Assembly: GCA_009767595.1 (NCBI GenBank)
Contig: VSDK01010057.1
Location: forward strand, 12,888 to 76,887
From: Symbiodinium kawagutii
Lineage: Eukaryota > Sar > Dinophyceae > Suessiales > Symbiodiniaceae
Direction: 5' to 3'
DNA: 64,000 nt
Positions within the stretch are counted from its first letter, which is position 1, and every line of letters starts with the position of its first letter. The notes under the pieces are model-generated. The model was not told where the DNA came from, ran no database searches, and saw nothing but the letters and a program-made list of their open reading frames with translations. Positions 1 to 11,518 of this stretch are shown here, one piece after another. The position numbers and the translations under genes were made by a program.

Positions 1-2300
1 CCTGCTGAAAGCACTCATCGGCTGTTCAGGGGGACCATGGGCCCTGCAGATCTGTTTGCTTGAGGTTTTGCTTTGCCAAGAACCACTTCCTTAACCCCAC
101 GGCGGACCCTTGGCTGTTGCCTCCTGACGGACTTCAGATTTGACCCAAGCCTATCAAAGCCCAATCAAGCAGCGGTTACACTGTTAAGCATTAAGAATGG
201 CTGATGACAAATAGGTTAAGAACAGTTTTATTAACTTGTTATTAACCATTAAACCATTAACCAACAAAATGACTGCAATGGTTTAAGCCATGGCTCTGCT
301 TTACAACGCTTTTCATCAGTGCTGGACACTCTGGTTTTGCCAGCCGCGGGATCAATGGGGCACGACACCCCAGGGGTCATGGTTGCTGCGGCAGCTGTTC
401 TGGTTGCTGCTGCCGTAAGACGATTCCTGATGGCTAATGCAGCTTTCGTCCACCACCTCCTTTCCTCAAGTTGAGGAATTCTTACAGTCTCTTCACCTAC
501 TTTTCAACATTTCAATACTTCAAGCTATAGACTCAGTCTTGTTAACCTGTACTGTAGTCTTTTAGTTTTATGCAAAGTAATTTCACTTGTCAGCTAGTTG
601 GATCTGGCCGGTGGGTTTGATGTTGCTGTTGGGTGCCTTGAGCTTCTACTCAAACAGTGAGCAGATGTTTTATTGCATCTCAAGGTGTGAGCAAGCGGGA
701 CCGACTTCGGCTAACAACCGAGTCTCTTTCTCAGTGGGCTGTTGTGATCTGTTTTGTGGTCCGGTGGCTTCAATGTTGTCTTAATGAAGGACTGACTATG
801 CAATCCTTTCCTGATTGCATTCTTGTTTGCAGCAAGATACAGACAACGCATTGACTGAATGCAGCGAAGTGAGCACATAGAAGGTTTCTTTCAAAGCCAC
901 TATTTTTTAAGGTGATCCATTGGAGGAATCCCGAATTTATTGGCTACTTTGTCCGTCCCACTCAAACTTGCACAGATGTGTGATGTCCCTTTCCAATCTT
1001 TTGTATGCAAACAATCTCCAAGCCCCAAAGCTTGAAAATGCGGCTCTTCTCATTGGTCAAATGGCGTTTCATTTCAGAGGTCTGGCATGCTTCTAGCTTC
1101 CCCATGCACACATTCATGCGCAGACAGACACACGCACGCTGTCAATGTGCAGAATGGTACTTTGTCCATGGCCGTTTGCGGGGACCGTGACATTCTAAGG
1201 TCTCAAGTTCTGGATTGCGGCAAGCAGCCCAAGGCGCATTTTGTCCGTTACCATACCCTCTCGCAGTTGGAAATGCTGTGAAGGCCAATGTCATTCTGCG
1301 CGCTGATTCGCAGCTTCTTTGTAGCCCATAGTGGTCTTGGCAGCTTGTGCATCAAAGCTTTCTGATTGAAGCAGCAAACTGCCTTAGACTTCTGAAGCCA
1401 CCCAGCTTCCAAAGTAGGAACCATGGACCCATGATGTAGCGACAACTTTCACGTCGTCAGTCCAACAGTTGTTCAGCCAATGTTGCTGCAGCTGGAGACC
1501 AAAAGTGTCATGTCAATTGCTCCTTTTAGCTCGCAATTGCAAAAATCTAAAGCAGAAGGAACCTTTTGACTGCAGAAAAAGTTGAAGAAATCTCAGAAGC
1601 TTCACCTCAACAAGTTGCCGCTGGCCGTCTGCAGGTATTTTTAATCATGACTAGAGGGCATACGCAGAGGTAACAGAAGATGTAGTCCCGATCCATGCTA
1701 GGGTTGTTCCCAAAGAATGCCGCTGATATTACCATTGAAACAATCTGGCCTCACCAATGATGTGAGATCCAGAATCATCCATACCCCACGCGAACAGCTG
1801 ATACCTTCCCGTCAGATGGGGATACTGACTGCGGATGGATCTGCAACAGATGTCATTGCAATCGGAATTCCAACAGATGTCGTTGGGGTGTTGCCAACAG
1901 AGTGAAGACAGTCCGATGCCTTCCATGGAGTTTTCACTCGGTAGAAAGGATGAAGGCCGCGCTGTGCTGCTGTTGTTCGTGGGCGGGGCCGTGCATGAAC
2001 AGCTGGTGCCCCAACCGTAGCTTCCCCAAGTTACAGAAATAATGACACACTCGCTGTGGTTGTCGAGCCACATTGTGTGGTTTGAAAAACGAGACAACAG
2101 TGGTGCAGTGGCAGTGCAGTGGTGCTTTTGGTATCCTGGGCTGTTTGGCTTCGAAGTTTCAGAGTGACTGCTTGGCTGACCGGTCGCCTTTGGGATAATG
2201 AATCTACTACAGTAGAATCCGTCCTTTTCTGTATCTGCATGTTACATATGTAGATTTATGTAGATGATATTTATATTATTACGTGTGCGTATCTACTTGC
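1..2300. other. No gene recognised (5' flank)
   Basis: I see only short open frames with no family resemblance on either strand. An AT-rich patch at about 216-265 carries repeated TTAACC/ATTAACCA motifs like those elsewhere in the window. Nothing here supports a promoter or RNA gene. Confidence 0.5.
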
Positions 2301-2389
2301 ATGTGTAACATGTAAACCGCACAAGGCGGTGGCGAAAGTTTCCAAAAAAGTTAGCCTATAGGAAGAGGAGGTTGGTCGAGGTGAGGTGA

Positions 2390-2520
2390 TGGCGTGGATG
2401 ATGACGATGATGATGATGAAGAAGAAGAAGAAGAAGCAGAAGAAGAAGAAGCAGAAGAAGAAGAAGAAGATGATGATGATGATGATGACGATGCTGCTGC
2501 TGCTGCTGATGATGGTTATG
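2390..2520. repeat. Trinucleotide microsatellites GAT/GAA/GCT
   Basis: Runs of GATGAT, then GAAGAA with interspersed GCA, then GATGAT and GCTGCT. They generate a Met/Lys/Leu-rich open frame that is not a credible protein. Confidence 0.9.
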
Positions 2521-2890
2521 GTGTTTTTTCTCTGCTGGTGTTTTTTGTCTGCTGATGTTTTTTCTCTGCTGGTGTTTTTCCTTTGCCGGTGTTTTTCTCT
2601 ACTGTTTTTTTTTCTCTGCTGGTGATTTTTCTCTCTGCTGTTTTCTGGTATCCTCTGCTGGTGTTTTTCCCTGCGGGCGTTTCTCGCTGATTTTGCTCTC
2701 TGGTGTTTTTCTTTGCTGATGTTTCTTCTCTGCTCGTGTTTTTTCCTCCGCCGGTGTTTCTTTTCTTCTGGGGTTTCTCTTTGGTGTTTTTTTGTGCTGG
2801 TGTTTTTGCCCGGTGTTTTTCTTTGCTGGTGTTTTGTCTCTGCTGGTGTTCTTGCTCTGCTAGTGAGTCTTCTCTGCTAGTGTTTCTCTA
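2521..2890. repeat. Degenerate T-rich minisatellite (TCTGCTGGTGTTTTT-like)
   Basis: The motif CTGCTGGTGTTTTTC recurs about 18-20 times with substitutions and length changes, giving a period of roughly 15-20 bp. The repetition keeps Phe/Leu/Ser-rich frames open, but there is no sign of selection on a protein. Confidence 0.85.
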
Positions 2891-2935
2891 TGGTCACTTT
2901 TCGGTGGTTGATGAATGGTTGATTGATTGGTAGAA

Positions 2936-2996
2936 GGATGGATGGATGGACGGACAGACGGACGGATGGATGAACGGATGAATGGATGGATTGATA
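2936..2996. repeat. GGAT/GGAC tetranucleotide microsatellite
   Basis: Tandem GGAT units with GGAC and GAAT variants. Confidence 0.85.
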
Positions 2997-3092
2997 GTTT
3001 GACAGCCTGCTTCGCCACACTTTCGCCCCCTTGGCTGCGTTAAGGGCCTTGGCGTCTTCTACCTATTTTACCTTTTTGCTCCATTAAGCGCA

Positions 3093-3182
3093 TTATGATG
3101 GTGATGGTGGTGGTGGCTGCGGTGATGATGTAATGATGTAATTATGATTCTGATAAGTGTGAGAATGATGACGATGCAGTGG

Positions 3183-3213
<31 letters not shown>

Positions 3214-3320
3214 GATGATGATGATGATGGTGATGATGGTGATGATGATGATGATGGTGAAATGATGGGTTTGGTGTTGGTGACCATGATGGTGGTGATG
3301 TAATGATGATCATGCAATGA
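3093..3320. repeat. GATGATG/GTGATG microsatellite
   Basis: Long run of GAT repeats with interspersed GGT. The complementary strand reads as poly-His or poly-Ser open frames, which are repeat artefacts. Confidence 0.9.
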
Positions 3321-3459
3321 TCATGACTATGTGTGTTGTGCCAAATATGTAACATATCGAATTTTGATGACACATATACTGTAGATTAATTTACAGATAT
3401 AAGGGTAGGTGACTATGTAAATAAGCATAAGTGCAATGATACGTATGTACAGTAGATTA

Positions 3460-3550
3460 AAAAATATATACAAATGTAAATGTACAAATATATATTTATA
3501 TATTTATTTATTCATTCATTTATACGTATATTTGATTTATGTGAAACAAA
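3460..3550. repeat. AT-rich TATT/TATA low-complexity tract
   Basis: Alternating TATATTTAT, TTTATTCATT and similar motifs. It is locally far more AT-rich than its neighbours. Confidence 0.7.
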
Positions 3551-4259
3551 TACACAATAGACACAAAACAGCAAACACAACAGACACAAGACAATATACG
3601 TACACATATGGTTTCACACATAAAACACAAACAAAATCACAAAAGAGATAGGTGAATAAACAGGATAGGTAGAATTTGCAAAATGACAAAACAAACTAAT
3701 CAGCTAGCAGATTGCTGGCCATGCCAGGGCGAAAGTGAGGTTTCTTTGGATGAGGTCGACTTGGGGTGACTTTGGGTAACGTGAACAAGCAGTTGGACAT
3801 GGAAAGTTGCTCAGTCCTCCCACCTATCACAAGTGAATTCATCACTTTGCCCGTGCAGAAGACACTGATCTTGGGGAAACAAGAGACCGCCACTCATTCT
3901 GCAATCTTGACATTCTCAATATTTTGTAGGGACCTGCATGCATTTCCAGATGTCTTGAGACATTTATACAGTCAGAGGCATTTGGAGACAGCAAGTCAGG
4001 AGCGCGACACAGCCTCTTCTGCAGAGCCATCACGTGTGTCAGAAGCTTGAATCCGTGAAAGCAATGACATCAGCAAATTCAATAGTACATTTATCATCCA
4101 TATATTTCTTGACTGAATATTCTTTAAATTTCTTTATTAAGTTCAATTGTCTCCGGCAGTCTTGCTGGCCTCACCATGGCTGAATGGCGGGGTTGCAGGG
4201 CTAAGATACACAGGGCCAGGCTGTGTTGTATGCAATTTGACGTTGAAGCCCTTCGGCCG

Positions 4260-4560
4260 AAAAGCTTATTGGCTGAAACGCTTGTTGGTGCAAAGTTTTG
4301 TTGGCGTAGAAACTTGGTGAGTTCAAAACTTGGTTGTGGAAAGGTGGTGTACAAAAAAAGGTGTGGTGTAAATGTTTGCCAGTGCAAAAATTTGTTGGTG
4401 CAAGACCGTTGTGGTGTGTATGTTTGTTGGTGTGAAAGCATGATTCTGTAAAGACTTATTGCTGTAAAACACTCGTTGATGTGAAAACTCACTTGTTGGG
4501 GAAAAGCTTTGCGTGAAAGCGTGGTGGGTATGGTGGAGACCAAGTACGGTGGAAAACCAC
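4260..4560. repeat. Degenerate ~20-bp repeat (TTGTTGGTGNAAA-like)
   Basis: Motifs resembling TTGTTGGTGCAAA, TTGGTTGTGGAAA, GTGGTGTAAATG and TTGTTGGTGTGAAA follow each other at roughly 15-22 bp spacing. It looks like an old, strongly diverged tandem repeat. The 161-codon minus-strand frame across it is composed of this repeat and is not called as a gene. Confidence 0.55.
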
Positions 4561-4664
4561 ATATAAAACACCAGAAAAATAGAAGAAGCGACAGGGTTTT
4601 AGCCTGCATTAGCTGGTGAAGCGCCGATGCCAGTGTTCATGCAAGTGAAGGGGCGAAGGACGCG

Positions 4665-4800
4665 GAAGAGAAAACAGAGGAAGAGGCAACAGAGGAAACA
4701 GAGGAAGAAGGGAAGGATGATGAAGGATGATGAAGGATGATGAAGGATGAGGAGAAGAAAGGAAGAGAGAAGATGAAACAGAATCGAACAGAGAAAAAGA
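4665..4800. repeat. Purine-rich GAGGAA / GAAGGATGAT repeat
   Basis: GAGGAA-type units followed by four near-identical copies of a GAAGGATGAT decamer around 4710-4750. Confidence 0.75.
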
Positions 4801-5810
4801 GCCCGGAGATGGCCTTGCGGTAGTTGAGCCCTCGCATTGGGAGGAAGAGAAGAGGAATAGGAAAGTAAGAGAGAAGAAAAGCAGGGGGAGGGATTTGAGA
4901 CGATTCAATAACTTGTCAGAAGGAAAAACCTGGAGCTACGGCACAGCACAACACCAACTAGTAACAGCCTTCCATCCGACACGGCAAGGCCAGTGGATTC
5001 AAGGTTCAAGCGGCTGAGGCATACTCCACCTGGCTCACCTGCCGGAACTGTCCAAGCATCACCACATGGGGTGCCCAGCTTGTGTTGCACAGAAGTTGTC
5101 AATGCTCCGGTCCTTTCTGAGTCCATTCCTGTCCTTTCTCGAAGGTATTCCTGTCTCAGCCGGCATCAATTGCGGATAGCTTGGCTGTCACCGAAAACGC
5201 TGTCGAATGCTTTGATGCCGAAAACGAGTGCAGCTTTCCACAAAATGCTCAGCTAAGGACGAGCCTTTGCTTCTGTTGGACGAAGAAAGTGTCCAGGTTC
5301 GGAATTGGCAGATCCGACCTGATCCTTTGGCAACCTGATCCGATCCAAGCTTTTCTGATTGCTTTCCTGCTCTCATCAAACAACTGAGACCCAGCAGTGG
5401 TGCTAGGTTTGCGAGGTCTGCTAGGTCGCTGACTGTTTTCAACCGCTGCTTTAATGTCACTCACCATAGGCCCGACATGAAGCTGAGCGAGTCGCTTTGA
5501 CTGAGGCAGCTGCCTTGATTTTAATCAGTGCTGTACTTTGTTGCAGTGACAGTCCTGAAGAGTTCAGAACTATTTCCCACCAATTCTTTCAGACTCAGTG
5601 CATTTGTGCATACCAAGTACAAGACAGGAATATCTATATACTTGCCAGAAGGTTCCCTGGCATCGTTTCACCATGTATTCTTGGTTGGGGTTGGCCCAAT
5701 CCATGATATGATTACCATGACAGTTGTCCTGAAACGGGTGTAGTGGTGATACAATTCCATAATTCCATATCATTCTTTGGGTTTACTGCTTGGGTTTGGA
5801 AGTTGTTCAG

Positions 5811-7600
5811 GAACTCGCTGAAGCGAGACGCAGCGGGAAAGCAGACCGTGCAGCTGCTGAAGCTTTGGCAGTCTCTGTAGAGGAGCTGGCAGCGTAGGAA
5901 GCGTAGAGTTCTCTACCTCGGAGCCGCTCACTTTGACGCTGAAGCGCCAGGAGCTTCAGCATGAGCATGAAGAGATCTGCCTGGAGAGACGAAGGCCTTG
6001 AGCAGACGGGTGGCTGCAATGCCTTTGTCGCTATCTGGAGCGTGTCTTCACACGAAAGTCAGAAAGGTGTGGATGTGAAGACGAAGTGTTGTCTAGTGCA
6101 AATTCTTTCCAGGTCACTTGACATGTGCTTGTTGGGAGCTATTGCGCTCTGTCTCTGAACTGACAAGGTTTGATGACACAAAGTGTGCCAAGAAATCATG
6201 AAGATGCATTAGACAACGGTACTGAACGAAGCTTGTTAGAAGTAGCTCAAGCTTATACTTCATTGTGAAGTTGATACAAGCACGCTGCTGCAATCGGAAA
6301 GATGACTTTTTTGTGAGGCTGGAAAAAGAGAATGAGGCCAGGAGCCGAGCTGTGAGGAGCTGTGGGGCACAGCTTGGTGTCCTCGAAGCGCAGGTGCTTC
6401 GGCTGCAGCTTCAAGATCACCACGGAATCATGGCCGGGGTCGCCAAGTTGAACGTGGTCAAAACGGAGGTCGGGATCACTGTCTCTCCAAATCATGGCGA
6501 GACTTCCCAGGCGGCAGAATGGGGACAGACGCTACAGTTTCAAGAGAGGCGAGCTGAAGCGGATCAAGTGGAAATCACTTTGGATTTCCGAAAGGTTTTC
6601 TCTCTTGGAATCCCATGGAACACGCCTTACGCTTCGTGCACTTCTTTGATGCTCTTTAGCAAGCAAGTGGGCTGCAGGCTCCGCCAAGAAGAGGCCGAGG
6701 TTGAGAAGCTGTCAGCAGAGGCGAAGCTTTGGAAGAGCTCGTTCAGCCGATTGAGACCGGTCTTCACTGTCTGGCTTGGTGAGTGCTTGCCATGTCCTAA
6801 ACCCACTGTTTGAGGATCGTTTCCGATGTTGTTGGACCATTGTGATGCTCATAGTGGTTCGCCACGTGCGAACGTTGGTCGATAACCAGCAGGGTTTATC
6901 ACATCAGGTTCTTCGACATCAGTCGAGGATCCAGCAGCAGGAGGAGGAGCTATGCTCCCTGCGGAAGGACCGTTTTTTTACAGCCCTGATGGCTGCCGAA
7001 ACTGATGTGCGTAGCATGGAGCCTACCTTAATATTGAATGGTTGCAACACCTCAAAGCGAGCTATCAGCGGTTTCTGTCACCACTAAGAAGTGACAGAGT
7101 CTGACAGTGAAGCACTGTGCAAGAAATGATTAGCTTATCTCGAAGCCCCAAATGACTCTACCCGTCACACGGCCAGGATGCCATGTTGTGGCGGTTGCTT
7201 GGACGATTGACCGGGCTTGGATCTAAGGTTGAGTTGTTGGTTGTGGTGCTCGCTGAAGTTCAACCCGATGGTACCAAGGTTAGAAGATGTGACCTGTGAA
7301 GACATGGACCATGTCTTGGAGGCGCAATGCGAAAGGCACGACGAGAGCTGTGTGAGACATCGCTCTGGGAAGGTTGCCATACCTGGTGTCGCCTGTCTCC
7401 AAGCGGAAGCACGAGTGGAAAGCTAAGGGTGGAATTCTGCAGTTGGTAAAGAGAGTTGCACTGAGGGATCAGCAACGGGGGAGGGTAGACGAAACTCAGC
7501 CCATCCTCAGTTTCAAAGCCCAGGCAAGGGCACGAAAGAATCGAAGTCAGCTTCGTGATGAGCCAATGCCTCAGAGATTCTTTGCTCTTGGTATGTCCTC
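5811..7600 (+). CDS. Unidentified coiled-coil protein, multi-exon fragments
   Basis: Several short + strand segments read as charged, heptad-rich helix and end at plausible splice sites. About 5811-5892 begins ELAEARRSGKADRAAAEA after a TTCAG acceptor; 5921-5994 contains KRQELQHEHEEICLERRR; 6317-6411 contains RLEKENEARSRAV; 6690-6770 contains LRQEEAEVEKLSAEAKLW; 6908-6973 contains VLRHQSRIQQQEEELCSLR; 7276-7330 contains LEDVTCEDMDHVLEAQ; about 7440-7570 contains LVKRVALRDQQRG. No catalytic motif is visible, and neither start nor stop is located. I infer one gene from the shared strand, composition and order, but it could be two. The family is not recognised; coiled-coil scaffold or motility-type proteins are possible. 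Confidence 0.5.
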
Positions 7601-10188
7601 AAACATCATTTGCTTAGAAAAAGATCATAAAAGATCTATATTTGAGTCGTGAACTTCATGAAACGAATATCAGTTCATTCTTGGTCGTTGACATGGCAGG
7701 TTTGGGGCTTATCTATTTGCTGCTTCCGGTTTCAACACTCGTTCCTCCATCTTCCTCCCATTGCCTTGCATGCTTACTATTCACGCTCTTCAGTGGCACT
7801 GCCACAAGCCTGTGGCGAAGTTGATGCCTTTTGGTTTTCCATGCTTTATCCCATTGCTGTTCTCTTATTTGCCTAGTCTTGGTAGCGGCTTTCTTACCGT
7901 TTTGCAACGTCAGGCTTGAGCAGCAGTTGTGTGCCGTTTGCAGAGATGCGAAGAAGGCTTGCCGTGATCTGATGGTCATGATGCTATCCAAGATGCACCT
8001 GCTCTTTGCATGTGTCTTTCTTGGTCGAAGAACAGCTTTCAAAGCGTACGTCCACCAGTCCAGCCTCGCAAAGATGCCTAACTCGTCAGGTGGTTTTGTT
8101 CCTTCCGTGTCAGCACCTATGTGTTTGTGAAGGCTCGTGGCACATTTTGACACAGGCAAGTTGTTTTTACTTACCATGGTACAGGTTCTGTGACAGGTCT
8201 GTGACAAACTGGCAGACCAGTTTTGTAATATCAATTCTGTGAAGACATTCTCATGTCAACTTCGGACTGTGATGCGCGTTGGGTGCGGAAGTCTCAAGCA
8301 GTTCACGCTGTTGTCAATCAGAAGTGGTCGCGAGTACAGGCTGCAGAGGCAAACTTCGTCCATATCGATGCCCAATGTGTCAGGCAACTGATTCACGTTG
8401 GTCTCAACTTTGCAAACTGACACGAGATGGATCATCTTAAACATGGCTTCAAGCATTGAGTCCAAAGCATTTCAGCGAACATACCACTGGTCAATTTCCT
8501 TTATGGGACTGCATGGGAGGAAGGCTTCTGAAAAAGGTCATTGATGAGTTGAGCCTACCATACTTTATGTTCACAGTTTTTCCCGTATATGCCAAAAATC
8601 ACTGATTCAGCTTGGTGCCATTTTTTCGAGGAACCAATACAGTCTCACATCGCTCGCGTTCATTTCTGAGAGTTTATTTCAGCGATAGCTCTTGGAGTAG
8701 GTAAAAAGCCTACCAATACCGGGGCAACCAGAGCTCTTGGTCCTCTTGGTTACCGCCTTTTTAGCAAAAGATCTCGGCTTTTCTGGTGCCGACACCAATA
8801 TCTTCAATTCATTGCCGCTGGCCAGACAGCTCTTGAAATCCAAGCTGTTGTGTTTCCCGACTTTGTTGTGGAGCTTGATCTTGCTCAGACTTGATGGATT
8901 TCAATTATCCTGGCAAACAGAAGACCCATTCAGGAAAGTGAATGTCTACAAGCAGCTTCTCAACTTGACATGAGTTGACATGTTGACATGATCAAAACAC
9001 AAGCTCTTCAACTGGCCATTGTTCATAGCAGAGCGACAGCTGTATTTCTGCCAAAAATCAATGATGTGCTTTGCGTGCGGAACTTTCATGTTTTTGCATT
9101 CTGGCGGCTGCAAAAGTTCAGGACAAGCAGACACATGCGCAGCTTTGAATGTCTCAGAACTGTTGGATCAAATCCACTTGCCGGGAGGGGGGGCCAGGCC
9201 CGCTGCACATGGCCTTGTGCTGTTGTGTCAAAAATCTGTGCTGCAACAATTGTCTGCTTCTGGGAGCTCAGCTTCACTTACCGATTCTTGACGCTCTTCG
9301 ACGACCTCGCCGGCTACGAATTTAAGCTGCCCTTCGCGCAGCTTCATTTACCGATTCTTGACGCACTTCGACGACCTCGCAGGCTACGAATTGAAGCTGC
9401 CCTTGCGATGACAGTGCTGCCTGCTCTGAGATTGCCTGATTGCCACATGTGGTGTGAATCTATGGTAGGAGTTTTTTTCAGAGAGTGAGTTGTAGCAAAT
9501 TCTTGCCACGTGGCAGAACTTTCAAGCATGCACGTAGTCTGTTTGACTGTCAAACAGTGGCATCTCCTATCCTGCTGCAGTGTTTTTGGCTTACATGCAA
9601 GATTCGGCAATTATACATTTTGTCACAAAGTGAAGCTTGGCAAAGCAACAGGTCAATGATCTCAAAAAGAAGAAATCCATTTACAAATTTATCCGAATTT
9701 GCGTCCATTTACGTATCATGAATCTTTTGTGTTGGTAGAAACAGTCTACGCTTGTAAGCTTTGTGCTGCCAGAGTTGGTCGAGGTGGGGCCTTGTGAAAA
9801 GCCCTGGTCGGTGTGACTTCGGGATTTGCAGCTTCTCCAGGCCGATGGCAGCCGTTGCTCTGTCTCCGCCCATTGCAATCACTTCTGTCTCCGGAGTCCG
9901 AGTCTGAGCTGGTGACTGTGCCGACATGTTGAGCTGGTCAAACTTCACGTAGCTGTAAGAGTGTGATGAAGTGTGTTAGAATTCTGCTTAGCGAATGCAT
10001 TAGCTAGAGCTCACTCGTAAAAACATTCGACAGGAATTGCATTAAGCACTTGCTGCTTAGCTTCCACTTGCAAGCTGCTGAGCTGATGGTTTGGGTTTCC
10101 ACCACTATTCTAACCAACCGAAATACGATCAACTGCTGCTTTCCGCAGTCTGTCAAGGCAGGGATTTGTACAGCTTGCCTTAGCGCAC
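7601..10188. other. No confident gene between coiled-coil exons and RBR gene
   Basis: Only short unconvincing frames are visible. The one structured element is a 70-bp tandem duplication at 9271-9410, listed separately. Parts may be introns or UTRs of the flanking + strand genes. Confidence 0.4.
9271..9410. repeat. 70-bp direct tandem duplication
   Basis: Two adjacent copies, 9271-9340 and 9341-9410, both beginning GCTTCA(C/T)TTACCGATTCTT. They differ at only a few positions. The period of 70 is not a multiple of 3, so a frame reading through would shift between copies. Confidence 0.9.
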
Positions 10189-11518
10189 ATGGATGGTTCG
10201 TCGTCTCCCCCCTTGGATGCAACAGAGTTGAGAGCTGTTAGTCAGACCTTGACTGTCAAAGAACTGAAGAAGTTATTGAAAGATTTACAGGTGGATGTGA
10301 CTCGCTGCCTTGAAAAGTCAGAACTCCTGCAAGCATTGGTACAACGGCTAGAACGTGATGAGAAGATGAAAGCATCTCTTTTTACCTACTGCAGGATTTG
10401 CTGCAACTGGTGTTTGGATGACGATGTTTGGCCTTTGACTTGTGGTCATTTGGTGTGCTTCCAATGCTTGGGTAACCACCTGGAATCGCAAGTGCAGGTG
10501 ATGAAATCATCCTTGACATACAAACTGCCGTGCATTTATGCTCCTGCTTGCGACCATGAGATTCGATTTCAAGATGCAGCGTCCATGTCTGATGCATTTC
10601 GGAGAATCTGGAAAGATTTACAGCGCCGTGAGCGCTTGATTAGGGATGCAAAATTTGAGGTCTTGGAATGTCCAAAGCCAGATTGTGTTGGAGTTGCATA
10701 CAAAGAGCGTGGCAAACGTATGGCAATGTGCTTTTTATGTGAGCACGCCTGGGAAGCAAACCCGTGTGGACATGAGAAGGAATGGGAGAAGCCTGGCTTT
10801 GACGGTGAACGAGTGCGTCGATGCCCGAAATGCCAAGCACCCATTGAGAAGAACGGAGGCTGCAACCACATGGTCTGCACACGGTGCGGCCGTAACTTCG
10901 ATTGGGGATCCAGCCAACCTGCTGGAGAAAGATCGACGAATGGCAGCACTCAGCCGGAGGGCGGCTCCGGTGGCCCTGGAGCTTTTGACTTTGGCGCATT
11001 CGCGGACTTCTTTGGGAGTCAGGGTGCACCATTTCAGGGTTGGCAGACACATATGGAGACTGCAGCCAACCAGGCCAGATTACAAGGTTGCAGATGTCCA
11101 CAGTATGAAGTCTTATGCCAGAAGCAGCTGCTAGCTCTTCAGACATCATTTCTATGTTCATACACGTATTTCATCCACCTAGCAAGAATAGAGGCGACCC
11201 AGTTTGGCAATTTTAGCATGGTAGCTTGAGGTGGGTAGTACCGGACTTTTGGAAACAGTCAAGTGGCACACATTTGCACCACGCATGCTGTGTCAGGTAT
11301 TCAACGTTGCGAATGTGGCTGCTCACCATGCTCAGCATTTTGCAGCTCATGCTGCACATGCTGGTGCCAGTGCTGCTGCAGCTCACGCTGCTCACACCGC
11401 TCATGCTACCCAGCATGGGAGCGCTCCGAATGCTCCATTTAGATCAACCACTCGAGGAACTCGAGATGGTGACGCTCGCTGCGATACACGGACGCAGGAT
11501 GAGTGCAGCCTTATGTGA
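10189..11518 (+). CDS. RBR-type (RING-IBR-RING) E3 ubiquitin ligase-like protein
   Basis: Exon 1 runs from ATG at 10189 to about 11073. Exon 2 runs from about 11297 to a TGA at 11516-11518. The join uses a GC donor (CAG|GCCAGA) and a TCAG acceptor and keeps the frame. Residues about 20-56 (TVKELKKLLKDLQVD...) look like a SAP/ARMET-like helical domain. RING1 starts at CRICCNWC with CGHLVCFQC. An IBR-like module follows (CPKPDC...CFLCEH). RING2 has CPKC, IEKNGGCNHM and CTRC. In RBR enzymes the Cys in GGC accepts ubiquitin as a thioester, and it is present here. After RING2 the expected last zinc ligands (WCxxC-like) are replaced by NFDWGSSQP, then a Gly/Phe-rich linker and an Ala/His-rich tail in exon 2. 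If functional it would transfer ubiquitin to substrates in cytosol or nucleus. Family confidence is high; exon 2 is less certain. Confidence 0.88.

Noticed and set aside
1729-2097. 122-codon minus-strand ORF
   Set aside because: No motif, no splice context and composition like random sequence.
4124-4609. 161-codon minus-strand ORF with a hydrophobic start
   Set aside because: It is composed of the degenerate TTGTTGGTG repeat, with no family resemblance and on the strand opposite to all recognised genes.
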